11,849 bases of DNA from MGBC120314 sp964403785 (GTDB taxonomy: Bacteria; Bacillota; Clostridia; Lachnospirales; Lachnospiraceae), in assembly GCA_964403785.1 (NCBI GenBank), contig CAYOHM010000062.1, positions 1 to 11,849 on the forward strand. Reading direction: 5' to 3'. The notes below the pieces were generated by a model. It did not search any database. It had not been told where the DNA came from and was given only the letters and a program-made list of their open reading frames with translations. This document shows positions 1-7,516 of this stretch, piece by piece. The position numbers and the translations under genes were made by a program. Numbering within the stretch: the stretch's first letter is position 1; each line of letters opens with the position of its first letter.

Positions 1-1652
1 ACCTGAATAATGTTTATCGGTTTGCCTATATGCTCCTGCATTCCGGCTCCGTGTGTCTTTGCAATATCGTCCGTATATACATTTGCCGTCATTGCAAAAA
101 TAGGCAGCTCATTTGCATCATATATCTCGCGTATCAGCTTAGCGCTCTCTATTCCGTCCATAACAGGCATTCTCATATCCATAAACACACAGTCATATTC
201 GCCCTTAGGACTTGTCCTTATGCTTTCCAACGCTTCTTTTCCATTTTCAGCGATAACAGTTTCCACACCGAGCTGCTTGAGTATCTCAGCCGCTATTTCC
301 GCATTCATCTCATTATCTTCCGCCACAAGAGCTTTTATTTTCCGCTTATCCTGTGTCGCTGCCATCTGTGTAATGTCTAAAGTTTTCTTTAATTCATCGT
401 CTTTTACAGCTTCACATTCGCTAATCTCAAAAGGTATATCCACAACAACCGTTGAGCCCTCATTGAGCCTGCTCTTTATGTCAATGCTGCCTCCCATGGC
501 ATTTACCAGTTTATTTGCGATAGGCAGCCCCAGACCTGTTCCATACACATTCTTTGTTTTTTCGTTTTCAATCCGCCCGAAGGGTTCAAATATCTTCTCT
601 AAGAAATCCTCCTCCATGCCAATTCCATTGTCCGCAATCGTGAACCTGAACCAGATTTTCCCGTCGCCCTTATCTGCTAATTCCTCCATGGAAATTGTTA
701 CTTCATCATCATCATAACTATATTTAACAGCATTAGAAATAATATTCGTAATTATCTGGGAAATTTTTGTTTCATCTCCCACAACATTGGCGTGAATGAC
801 CTCTTTGTGTAAATATCTGATATATACATTTTTGGCAAACGCCATAACCTTTGTCATCTCAAAAAGCTCATTCATCATTTCGATAATCGAAAACGGTTCT
901 TTCACCAGCTTAAGCTTTCCGCTTTCAATCTGCGCCATATCCAGGAGCTCATTTATGAGTGTCATCAAATATCTTCCCGCAGTTTCTATCTTGTCAATAC
1001 AGCTCTTTATTCTTTTTAAATCATCCGGGTAGAGCTTTGCTATTGTACACATTCCGATAATTGCATTAAGAGGCGTTCTCATATCATGGGAAACGGTAGA
1101 ATAAAAATCCGTCTTTGCCCTATTGGCATTCTCTGCGATTTCAAGTGCCTCCTTGAGATTACGGTTATATTCCTGTTCCTCCCTTACCATACGTTCAATG
1201 CTTCTGATAGTCATCGTTGCGGTAACAGGTACATTTTCTTTTCTTATGCCAATAGTAAAACTCACAAGACACCATTCCACAGTCCCGAATTGATTGGTTC
1301 TGCGGTATCTGTGCTCACATATATCCTTATCTCTGAGTTCATTTCTCAAATTCTCAATAGAAAGGAAGTCCCATATCTTGGAATCATCCTTATCTACAAT
1401 AATTCCACGCCTAAAATGATTTTTAACAGCCTCCGAATAATTTCCGAATTCCTCCGTATGTTCACCGTCAGGATAAACTCTCCTATAATAATCAGATTCT
1501 ATGTGTACAAAATATATCTCTCTGTATACAATTAGAGAGCTTGCCATAATCTCATTAAGGAGCTTGCCGTAAAACTGTTCAAGTGTTCCTACATCTATTT
1601 CACCGGTCTCCAATACGCAGCTCTTAACTTCTTTGATATTCGTTTCTGTCAT
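1..1652 (-). CDS. Hybrid sensor histidine kinase/response regulator, soluble, C-terminus truncated by window edge
   Basis: Translating the minus strand from the ATG at 1652 gives 550 codons with no stop before the window ends. Residues about 25-150 form a PAS-like sensory region (weakly recognised; it has an EWCLVSF strand and no membrane segment). A short helical linker at 150-180 follows. The HisKA dimerisation/phosphoacceptor box is SHDMRTPLN with H189. The HATPase region has an N box around N307, a G1 box ADNGIGM starting at D341, and a G2 box GTGLGL at 371-376. A C-terminal receiver domain has acidic residues E445/D446, phosphoacceptor D492 in FMDMRMPVMDG, and the conserved lysine K544 in GKP. 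All phosphotransfer residues are present, so it should be active: autophosphorylation on H189 and transfer to D492. The input signal is unknown. The missing end could hold only the last receiver helix, or a second receiver or HPt domain. The start follows AAGGTG, which overlaps the xth stop; only 9 bases separate the genes, so translation is probably coupled. Family is certain, role is not. Confidence 0.93.
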   Translation of the reverse strand, partial: MTETNIKEVKSCVLETGEIDVGTLEQFYGKLLNEIMASSLIVYREIYFVHIESDYYRRVYPDGEHTEEFGNYSEAVKNHFRRGIIVDKDDSKIWDFLSIENLRNELRDKDICEHRYRRTNQFGTVEWCLVSFTIGIRKENVPVTATMTIRSIERMVREEQEYNRNLKEALEIAENANRAKTDFYSTVSHDMRTPLNAIIGMCTIAKLYPDDLKRIKSCIDKIETAGRYLMTLINELLDMAQIESGKLKLVKEPFSIIEMMNELFEMTKVMAFAKNVYIRYLHKEVIHANVVGDETKISQIITNIISNAVKYSYDDDEVTISMEELADKGDGKIWFRFTIADNGIGMEEDFLEKIFEPFGRIENEKTKNVYGTGLGLPIANKLVNAMGGSIDIKSRLNEGSTVVVDIPFEISECEAVKDDELKKTLDITQMAATQDKRKIKALVAEDNEMNAEIAAEILKQLGVETVIAENGKEALESIRTSPKGEYDCVFMDMRMPVMDGIESAKLIREIYDANELPIFAMTANVYTDDIAKTHGAGMQEHIGKPINIIQ

Positions 1653-1661
1653 AGCATCACC

Positions 1662-2426
1662 TTATAAATCAATCAACAAACCAATAGGACAATGATCCGA
1701 ACCTAAAATTTCATCATATATATACGCATCCATTAATTTTTCTTTTAATCCCTCGGATGCGAGAAAATAGTCGATACGCCAGCCCGCATTCTTCTCACGT
1801 GATTTAAACATATATGACCACCAGGAATAAATACCGGTTCTGTCAGGATAAAAAAACCTGAACGTATCTATAAAACCACTTTCGAGAAGCTGTGTCATTT
1901 TACTTCGCTCTTCATCAGTAAAACCTGCGTTTTTATGGTTGGATTTAGGATTCTTAAGGTCAATTTCCTTATGAGCCACATTCATATCGCCTGTAACAAT
2001 AACGTTTTTCTTGGATTTGAGTGTATTAAGATATCCTCTGAAATCATCCTCCCACTTCATACGATAATCAAGTCTTGTAAGCTCTCTCTGGGAATTCGGC
2101 ACATACACAACAACAAAATAGTAATCATCAAATTCAAGGGTGATAACTCTTCCCTCTGTGTCATGCTCATCAATTCCTATACCGTAGGATACGCTTAACG
2201 GCTCTTCCTTTGAAAATACCGCTGTTCCGGAATATCCCTTTTTAGCTGCATAATTCCAATATGCGTAATATCCCTCTTTGTTCCAGTCAAGCTGTCCTTC
2301 GGAAAGCTTTGTTTCCTGAATGCAGAAAATATCAGCATCCTCTTTGTCAAAGAATTCCATAAATCCCTTGTCCATACAGGCTCTGATTCCATTAACATTC
2401 CACGATATCAGTTTCTTTTGTGCCAT
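1662..2426 (-). CDS. xth: Exodeoxyribonuclease III (AP endonuclease, ExoA/Xth family)
   Basis: Encodes 254 residues, the normal length for the family. These Mg-dependent enzymes cut DNA 5' of abasic sites and remove 3' blocking groups in base excision repair, and have 3'-5' exonuclease activity. Family motifs are complete: WNVNGIR at the N-terminus (metal ligand N10), IQETK (E38), a VVYVPNS strand with Y108, the GDMN motif with D147 and N149, a WRIDYF segment, and the C-terminal GSDHCPIG with catalytic D244/H245. The start chosen is the ATG at 2426, preceded by AAAGGAG; the reading frame extends 10 codons upstream to an ATG at 2456, but those residues (PNPQERRIV) are outside the conserved domain and have no better ribosome site. 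It lies 124 bases after argS and 9 bases before the histidine kinase gene. No functional link to that kinase is evident. Confidence 0.97.
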   Translation of the reverse strand: MAQKKLISWNVNGIRACMDKGFMEFFDKEDADIFCIQETKLSEGQLDWNKEGYYAYWNYAAKKGYSGTAVFSKEEPLSVSYGIGIDEHDTEGRVITLEFDDYYFVVVYVPNSQRELTRLDYRMKWEDDFRGYLNTLKSKKNVIVTGDMNVAHKEIDLKNPKSNHKNAGFTDEERSKMTQLLESGFIDTFRFFYPDRTGIYSWWSYMFKSREKNAGWRIDYFLASEGLKEKLMDAYIYDEILGSDHCPIGLLIDL

Positions 2427-2433
2427 CACGATT

Positions 2434-2440
2434 CTCCTTT
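2434..2440 (-). promoter_or_regulatory. Ribosome binding site deciding the xth start
   Basis: On the minus strand this reads AAAGGAG, 7 bases before the ATG at 2426. It favours the 254-residue protein over the longer reading from the ATG at 2456. Confidence 0.8.
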
Positions 2441-2467
2441 CTTGTGGGTTTGGCAAAGCCCAATCTC

Positions 2468-2503
2468 ATTATATATAATAACAGAACTTATGCCTGCGAT
2501 AAA
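2468..2503 (-). promoter_or_regulatory. Possible promoter for xth (and the kinase gene)
   Basis: The 124-base gap between argS and xth is AT-rich. On the minus strand it holds a TATAAT (2473-2468) and an overlapping TATTAT (2480-2475). The latter has a poor -35 match, TTTATC, 17 bases upstream at 2503-2498; the perfect TATAAT has only CAGGCA at that spacing. No rho-independent terminator follows argS, so read-through from argS is also possible. A weak call based on consensus matching by eye. Confidence 0.35.
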
Positions 2504-2550
2504 TCTTTTTTTGTCGACAAATTACGACATTTCCGTTGTTAGTTCAGATT

Positions 2551-4320
2551 CTACATCCTCTCCGGTGCCGTAAATCCAAGTAAATCTATACACTGCTCCA
2601 GTATCCTTCTTGTTACCACCAGCAATGCAATATAACCCTGCTTTGTATCTTCATTTTCTTCTGAAAGGATTTTGGTTTCATGGTAAAAGCTGTTAAATAC
2701 ATTGGAAAGCTCATAAATGTACTGACAGATTTTATGAGGGGCTATCTCCTCATATGCCTGCTCCATCACTTCATTAAATCTTGATATAACAAGCATTAAC
2801 TCCTTCTGTGAATTATTAACAGGTGTTTTTATTTTATCCGCTGTCCTGACATCCCCGCCATTTTCAGCATATTTAGCAAGTATGGACTTAATTCGCACGA
2901 TTGTATACAAAATATATGGTCCGGTGTTGCCCTCAAAGGATGTAAAACGCTCTATATCAAAGATATAATCCTTTGAAGCCTGATTTGACAGGTCGCCGTA
3001 CTTTAATGCCGCAAGACCTATTACCTTTACAATTTCTTCCGCTTCCGACTCTGACATACTGCGATTTTCCATTATTCTGTCATGAACGGCTTCATTAATA
3101 TCCTCCACCAGCTGTTCAAGACGCATAACACCGCCCGCACGGGTTTTAAAAGGCTTGCCGTCCTTTCCGTTCATTGTTCCAAAGCCAAGAAACGTAAGCT
3201 CAGTTTCTTCTTTTACGATTCCTGTTTTCTTTGCGGCACGGAATACCTGTGTAAAATGCATTTCCTGACGCTTATCCGTCATATAAATATATCTGTCCGG
3301 TGCAAAATCACGTTCTCTTTGAATCATCGTTGCAAGGTCCGAAGTAGCATAAAGCGCCGCGCCGTCTGACTTACGGATAATACATGGCGGAATCTCCTTA
3401 GAATCAGTCTCCTGCGCTACATCAATAACCAGTGCACCCTGACTTTCATAGGCATAGCCCTCGTCCGTCATTTTCTGAAGCATATCAGGAATGTACGGCT
3501 GTGCATCGCTTTCACCCTTCCACAAATCAAAGCTTACATTAAGATTATCGTAATTCTTCTTAAGGTCAGCCTTCGATACATTCATAATGTGATTCCAGAT
3601 TGCACGGCAGGCTCTGTCACCGCTTTGAAGCTTTAAGGTTGCCTGGTGGGCACGCTCCATAAACTCCGGCTTCTCCTTGCTTTTTGCACTTGCTGCCGGA
3701 TAAATCTGCTCGAGTTCAGAAATAGTAAATGGCGGCTGGGTTGGATACTCACCCTGAAAATTTTCATCAAAATACACAAGCTCCGGTTTTCTGTCCCTTA
3801 ACTCCTCTATAATCAACCCCATCTGAAGACCCCAGTCACCCAGATGAACATCACCTATTACATTATGGCCTGCATACTTTGCAATTCTCTTAATGCTCTC
3901 ACCGATAATCGCCGAGCGTAAATGTCCGATATGCAGCGGCTTTGCAACATTCGCCCCGCCATAGTCAATTACTATTGTCTTTGGCTGTACGGCTTTTTCA
4001 TAGCCAAGATTATCATCCCTGCCCATACTGTCAACATATTCGGCAACAAAACTTCCTGCAAGGACAATATTTATAAAGCCCGGATTAACTGCTTCTATTT
4101 TCTCAAAAGCAGCATTTTCCTCCAGCCTGCCAACAACCTCCTGTGCGATAATTAACGGAGCCTTCCTGTACTCCTTAGCTGCTGCCATTGCACCATTGCA
4201 TTGATATTCGCAAAGATCAGGCCTGTTAGAAACAGCAACCTTTGCATACTTTGTATCATAGCCGCACTCCTTGAAAGCTTCTGCCATAATATCCGATACA
4301 ACCATTAAAAATTTCTTCAT
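2551..4320 (-). CDS. argS: Arginyl-tRNA synthetase
   Basis: Encodes 589 residues. Class I synthetase that charges tRNA-Arg with arginine in the cytosol. The N-terminal Add1-type tRNA D-loop-binding domain (about 1-110) includes VSNRPDLCEYQCNGAMAAAK. The Rossmann catalytic core carries the HIGH signature at 130-133 (KPLHIGHLRS), GDWGLQMG at 161-168, and YATSDLA at 324-330. The region corresponding to KMSKS is GKDGKPFKTRAGG (385-397), a degenerate form usual in ArgS. The C-terminal anticodon-binding helical domain includes FEGNTGPYILYTIVRI (462-477) and ends in the typical ERM. The start is the ATG at 4320 with AAGGTGG 9 bases upstream. It follows pheA by 52 bases with no convincing terminator, so co-transcription is likely. 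No T-box leader is visible upstream. Confidence 0.98.
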   Translation of the reverse strand: MKKFLMVVSDIMAEAFKECGYDTKYAKVAVSNRPDLCEYQCNGAMAAAKEYRKAPLIIAQEVVGRLEENAAFEKIEAVNPGFINIVLAGSFVAEYVDSMGRDDNLGYEKAVQPKTIVIDYGGANVAKPLHIGHLRSAIIGESIKRIAKYAGHNVIGDVHLGDWGLQMGLIIEELRDRKPELVYFDENFQGEYPTQPPFTISELEQIYPAASAKSKEKPEFMERAHQATLKLQSGDRACRAIWNHIMNVSKADLKKNYDNLNVSFDLWKGESDAQPYIPDMLQKMTDEGYAYESQGALVIDVAQETDSKEIPPCIIRKSDGAALYATSDLATMIQRERDFAPDRYIYMTDKRQEMHFTQVFRAAKKTGIVKEETELTFLGFGTMNGKDGKPFKTRAGGVMRLEQLVEDINEAVHDRIMENRSMSESEAEEIVKVIGLAALKYGDLSNQASKDYIFDIERFTSFEGNTGPYILYTIVRIKSILAKYAENGGDVRTADKIKTPVNNSQKELMLVISRFNEVMEQAYEEIAPHKICQYIYELSNVFNSFYHETKILSEENEDTKQGYIALLVVTRRILEQCIDLLGFTAPERM

Positions 4321-4350
4321 CTTAAAATTCCACCTTATACATATTTGTAT

Positions 4351-4366
4351 TTCTAATCAATTAGAA
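4351..4366. repeat. AT-rich inverted repeat in the pheA-argS gap
   Basis: TTCTAAT and ATTAGAA are perfect 7-base arms separated by two bases. The stem is almost all A-T pairs, the loop is too short for a hairpin without opening pairs, and no T-run follows on either strand. It is therefore unlikely to stop transcription; it could be a dyad site for a protein or chance in AT-rich DNA. Confidence 0.4.
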
Positions 4367-4372
4367 TTCCGA

Positions 4373-5503
4373 TTAATAGTTACCCAGCAATCTTATTGAA
4401 AGAGCCTCCTCCTGTATGCCTCTAAGGGCGTTCATTACAGCAGGCTCATCAATATTTCCCATAAAATCTATAAAAAATCTAAACTGCCATGCCTGTCCCT
4501 CGATTGGTCTTGACTCGATTTTGGTCATATTAAGACCATTGTATATGATGTGGCTCAGCATATCGTAAAGACTGCCGGCGGTATGTTCTGTTTCAAAGCA
4601 AATGCTGACCTTTCCGGCACTCTTAAGAAACATTCTCTTATTTGTCAAAATAACAAATCTTGTAGTATTGTTATCCTGCGTATTAATCTTCTCCTTCAGC
4701 ACGGAAAGTCCATAAAGCTTAGCTGCCTCCACACTGGCAATTGCCGCCTGCGACTTATCTCCCTCATCAACAACCTTCTTTGCACTCATCGCAGTGTTCG
4801 CATACTCATTCTGTATCCAGTCCTTATGCTCTTCAAAGAAGCTTCTGCACTGCATAAGTCCCTGTGGGTGGGAATATACCACCTTTATGTCATCAAGCGT
4901 CGCACCCGGAACACCCAAAAGCGCGTGTTCTACCTTAACATATGTCTCTGCTATTATATAATTATTGTACTTTGGTAAGAGATCATAAACATCACTGACA
5001 ATTCCCGCTGTTGAATTTTCAATCGGCAGAACCGCATAATCGGCCTTACCGTTCTTTAAATCCTCCATTGCATCTCTGAAGGTCTTAACATTGTAATTAT
5101 CAACATCCTCGCCAAAAAATCTCTTCATCGCTATGTATGAATACGCTCCGGGAACGCCCTGATAAACAACCCTGCAATTATCTTTTTCAATCTCATCAAG
5201 CGCAATATAGTCCTCTCGAAGTGTCTGTCCCATCGATTCAAGGAGCATATACTGGTACTTTCTGCTCGTTGCCATAATCTGCGTAAAAATCTCATTTATA
5301 CCATGCTTATTCATATCGTTTGATACAAGCTCTGAGATAGCTTCAAGCTTCTCCTTCTCCCTTTGCGGGTCGAGCACCTTCTTGCCGGTTTCAATCTTGT
5401 ATTTGGCAACACTGGTGGTAAGCTCCATTCTCCTCTCAAAAAGCTTGACAAGCTCTCTGTCAACTTCATCGATATCTTTTCTAATTACCTGTAAATCCAA
5501 CAT
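4373..5503 (-). CDS. pheA: Bifunctional chorismate mutase/prephenate dehydratase (P-protein)
   Basis: Encodes 376 residues in the order chorismate mutase (AroQ type, about 1-90), prephenate dehydratase (about 111-285) and ACT regulatory domain (about 298-376). It converts chorismate to prephenate and then phenylpyruvate for phenylalanine synthesis. The mutase shows IRKDIDEVDRELVKLFERR and KVLDPQRE. The dehydratase shows YQGVPGAYS (114-122), AVLPIENSTAG (157-167) and the catalytic TRF at 281-283. The ACT domain carries the Phe-binding ESRP at 330-333, so feedback inhibition by phenylalanine is expected. The start chosen is the ATG at 5503 with AGAAAGG 9 bases upstream; a GTG at 5554 in the same frame falls on the predicted -10 region and adds residues foreign to the family. 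First gene of a probable pheA-argS transcript, divergent from the propeller gene. Confidence 0.97.
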   Translation of the reverse strand: MLDLQVIRKDIDEVDRELVKLFERRMELTTSVAKYKIETGKKVLDPQREKEKLEAISELVSNDMNKHGINEIFTQIMATSRKYQYMLLESMGQTLREDYIALDEIEKDNCRVVYQGVPGAYSYIAMKRFFGEDVDNYNVKTFRDAMEDLKNGKADYAVLPIENSTAGIVSDVYDLLPKYNNYIIAETYVKVEHALLGVPGATLDDIKVVYSHPQGLMQCRSFFEEHKDWIQNEYANTAMSAKKVVDEGDKSQAAIASVEAAKLYGLSVLKEKINTQDNNTTRFVILTNKRMFLKSAGKVSICFETEHTAGSLYDMLSHIIYNGLNMTKIESRPIEGQAWQFRFFIDFMGNIDEPAVMNALRGIQEEALSIRLLGNY

Positions 5504-5539
5504 ATTCAAAAACCTTTCTAAAGTTCTTAGTAACTGAGT

Positions 5540-5569
5540 TTCATTGTAACACACTTTAATTCATTGTAA
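5540..5569. repeat. Tandem 10-base direct repeat over the pheA promoter
   Basis: TTCATTGTAA occurs at 5540-5549 and 5560-5569 (plus-strand reading), a perfect match with a start-to-start distance of 20 bases, about two turns of the helix. The copies cover the -10 and -35 elements of pheA. Part of the identity follows from the similarity of TTTACA and TACAAT, but the matching flanking bases do not. Confidence 0.55.
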
Positions 5570-5570
5570 A
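5543..5570 (-). promoter_or_regulatory. Promoter of pheA
   Basis: Minus strand: TTTACA (5570-5565), 16-base spacer, TACAAT (5548-5543). Each hexamer matches the sigma-A consensus at five of six positions. The predicted start near 5536 gives a leader of roughly 33 bases before the pheA ATG, too short for a T-box or attenuator. Both hexamers lie inside the 10-base direct repeat described separately. Confidence 0.7.
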
Positions 5571-5578
5571 AATATTTT

Positions 5579-5607
5579 TTTAACTTTACATCATCATATG
5601 CTATAAT
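5579..5607 (+). promoter_or_regulatory. Extended -10 promoter of the plus-strand propeller gene
   Basis: A perfect TATAAT at 5602-5607 is preceded by TGC, giving an extended -10 (TGnTATAAT). The -35 at 17-base spacing is TTTAAC (5579-5584), a weak match, as is common for extended -10 promoters. The predicted start is near 5614, and the 5' leader contains an 11-base palindrome, ACAATTATTGT, at 5620-5630. Confidence 0.65.
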
Positions 5608-5657
5608 TGACCTATGGGAACAATTATTGTGCTTCACTTTTATGATAGGAGGTTCAT

Positions 5658-6671
5658 ATGCCAAAAAAAATAAAGAAAATAATAATAGCCGTGTATGTAA
5701 TCGTTATATTAGCTGCGATTGTCGGCTATGGAATTTATTCAAGCAGAATGATATATAACCCGGAGGGAGCCAGTGGCAACACCGCCGGCAACCTAAACAA
5801 CAACGGGATGTTCTGTGAAAGCGACGGCAAAATATATTTTGCCAATCCTTATGACCAAAATAAACTTTATGTTATGGATTCCGACTGCAGCAATATACAC
5901 CAGCTCAATTCTGACCATGTATGCAGTCTGAACGCCTATGGCCCGTACATTTACTATGTCAAGAATAATTACACTCCTGAAAGTGCATTAGCTGTATTCC
6001 GCGGTCAGCTCCTCGGTGTAATCAGATGCAATTTAAAGGGGCAGAACACCAAAACACTTTATGATTCCGTTGCCGGAGTCATCAATCTTTACGGAAATGA
6101 GCTGTATTATCAGCACTACTCTGATGATGATGCGCTTTCCTTTTACAAGGTAAATATTGATGGTACGGATAATACAAGAATAAGCGATAACGGATATTAT
6201 CCGTCAAGCATTTACGAAGATGTCCTGTATTACGTTAATACGGTTGATAATCACAACATCTATGCGTATAACATTAAGACAAAACAGACCACACTCTACC
6301 TTGAGGCAAATGCATATATGGTGGATATGCAGGGTGACTTTATATACTATATCGACCTGGGTGCAAATTATTCCCTTGTCCGCGTGAATACCTATACAAA
6401 GGATAAAGAAGTGCTTGTAGACGGCAGGGAGGGAAAATGTATCAGCTACAACATCTATGAAAACTCACTTTTCTATCATGTTGAGGGTGATACTCCTGCC
6501 CTTTATCGAATGAACCTCGACGGAAGCGATAATACCTTCATCAAATCCGGCAACATTACCAACATAAGCTGTACCTCACAGTATACATTTTTCCAGATGT
6601 ACGGCACAACATCATTATATCGGGTTCCTACTGCGGGAGCTGCAAATGTGGACCTGATTACTATCGAGTAG
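5658..6671 (+). CDS. Membrane-anchored DUF5050-like beta-propeller protein of unknown function
   Basis: Encodes 337 residues. A lysine-rich start (PKKIKK) and a hydrophobic segment at about 8-27 form an uncleaved signal anchor with no lipobox cysteine at its end, so the rest should be outside the membrane. The body is made of about seven repeats of roughly 40 residues. Each has an aromatic strand (IYF 59, IYY 98, LYY 149, LYY 190, IYY 229, LFY 271, FFQ 311), and several repeats then continue to a strand such as YKVNIDGTDNT or YRMNLDGSDNT. This is the pattern of DUF5050/TolB-like propellers. No catalytic motif is visible; binding of a ligand or partner at the cell surface is only an inference. 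The start is the ATG at 5658 with AGGAGG 5 bases upstream. It is the only plus-strand gene, divergent from pheA, and its last 11 bases overlap the end of folK. Family assignment is moderately sure, function unknown. Confidence 0.85.
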   Translation: MPKKIKKIIIAVYVIVILAAIVGYGIYSSRMIYNPEGASGNTAGNLNNNGMFCESDGKIYFANPYDQNKLYVMDSDCSNIHQLNSDHVCSLNAYGPYIYYVKNNYTPESALAVFRGQLLGVIRCNLKGQNTKTLYDSVAGVINLYGNELYYQHYSDDDALSFYKVNIDGTDNTRISDNGYYPSSIYEDVLYYVNTVDNHNIYAYNIKTKQTTLYLEANAYMVDMQGDFIYYIDLGANYSLVRVNTYTKDKEVLVDGREGKCISYNIYENSLFYHVEGDTPALYRMNLDGSDNTFIKSGNITNISCTSQYTFFQMYGTTSLYRVPTAGAANVDLITIE

Positions 6672-7485
6672 ACTCTTTAAGTTCATCCAGCATCTCAACC
6701 ACCCTTTTCTTGAGAAGCGGATGAACTTTATTCGGTGCAATCTGTGACAGCGGTCTAAGCACAAAGTCCCTCTTATGCATCTCAATATGTGGGATACAAA
6801 GATTATCCTTTTCTATAACCTCATCATCATAGAAAATGATATCCATATCCAGGGTTCTCGGTCCCCAGTGCTGTTTTCTCACACGGTTTGCCTTTTTCTC
6901 AATGCTGTTGCAAAGCTTTAGCAGCTCATCCGGCGAATACAATGTCCTTACCTCAACACAACTGTTTAGGAAATCATCCTGATCCTCAACCCCATATGCC
7001 TTTGTTTCAATTGAATCCGCTATTTTAAGCAATACGCAATTTTCATCTGCATCTATCTCATCCGCTGCCATATCAAGAAAACCCTGTCTGTTGCCCATAT
7101 TGGACCCCAGCGCAATATACGCCGTATGCCACTTTCTTGTTATTTTCACGCCCACGCAGTCAATCGGAAGTCCTATCGGTGCCCAAGGCTTTTTGATTTC
7201 TATCTCAATTTCACGAAGATTGGAAATTTTAAGAAGAAGCTGCTTTGCAAGATTTTCAGCCACAGCCTCAATAAGCTTGAAGGTATTATTCTTCATATAA
7301 TCTGTAATGAAATGGGAAACTTCGCCGTAATCAATGGATTTATCAAGATTATCATCAAGTCCTGCCATACGTGTATCCGTATAGAGCACCACATTTACAA
7401 CAAATCTCTGACCCAGTTTATTTTCCTCAGGGAAAACTCCGTGATTGCAATACACCTCCAAGCCTTCGATTGTAACTGAATCCAT
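6661..7485 (-). CDS. folK: Bifunctional dihydroneopterin aldolase/HPPK (FolB-FolK fusion)
   Basis: Encodes 274 residues with two folate enzymes joined head to tail. FolB (about 1-118) cleaves dihydroneopterin to 6-hydroxymethyl-dihydropterin and glycolaldehyde. It shows GVFPEENKLGQRF with the expected acidic residue at 20-21, DYGEV with Y53, and EIKKPWAPI with catalytic K99. FolK (about 121-274) pyrophosphorylates that product for FolP. It begins YIALGSNMGNR (123-133) and carries HWGPRTLDMDI (206-216) with metal ligands D213 and D215, and IPHIEMHKRDFVLRPL (231-246). The start is the ATG at 7485, with only a modest ribosome site (GTGGGG, 8 bases upstream), 31 bases after folP. Last gene of the folate operon. 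Its final codons overlap the convergent propeller gene and contain a large inverted repeat (6679-6728). Confidence 0.97.
   Translation of the reverse strand: MDSVTIEGLEVYCNHGVFPEENKLGQRFVVNVVLYTDTRMAGLDDNLDKSIDYGEVSHFITDYMKNNTFKLIEAVAENLAKQLLLKISNLREIEIEIKKPWAPIGLPIDCVGVKITRKWHTAYIALGSNMGNRQGFLDMAADEIDADENCVLLKIADSIETKAYGVEDQDDFLNSCVEVRTLYSPDELLKLCNSIEKKANRVRKQHWGPRTLDMDIIFYDDEVIEKDNLCIPHIEMHKRDFVLRPLSQIAPNKVHPLLKKRVVEMLDELKESTR
6679..6728 (+). terminator. Two-part hairpin at the convergent gene ends, possible terminator of the propeller gene
   Basis: The outer arms AAGTTCATCC (6679-6688) and GGATGAACTT (6719-6728) pair perfectly. The inner arms TCTCAA (6693-6698) and TTGAGA (6710-6715) also pair, leaving a 4/3-base internal loop and an 11-base terminal loop: 16 pairs in all. 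On the plus strand the stem starts 8 bases after the propeller stop and is followed by TTTATTC (with the last two stem bases, a T-rich stretch). That suits a weak intrinsic terminator. On the minus strand the downstream bases are A-rich, so it is not a terminator for folK. It lies wholly inside folK codons. Confidence 0.5.
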
Positions 7486-7516
7486 CCTGTTTTCCCCACT
7501 TTCTTTATACCTTTAA

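Noticed and set aside
10..1535. Plus-strand open frames opposite the histidine kinase (10-717, 796-1032, 1086-1535)
   Set aside because: They are low-complexity antisense readings (many Ser, Ile and Phe) of a complete kinase/receiver domain set on the minus strand and have no ribosome site or family features.
2511..2520. Perfect 10-base palindrome TTGTCGACAA in the argS-xth gap
   Set aside because: Short, single copy, does not match the clostridial/Bacillus LexA box I know, and not placed on the candidate promoter; may be chance.
4321..4372. Terminator between pheA and argS
   Set aside because: The only inverted repeat (4351-4366) is AT-rich with a two-base loop and no T-run on either strand.
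5504..5535. T-box or attenuator leader upstream of pheA
   Set aside because: The predicted leader is only about 33 bases, and no T-box consensus or leader peptide is visible.
5504..5554. Longer PheA starting at GTG 5554
   Set aside because: This start falls on the predicted -10 element, adds non-family residues, and the ATG at 5503 has a good ribosome site.
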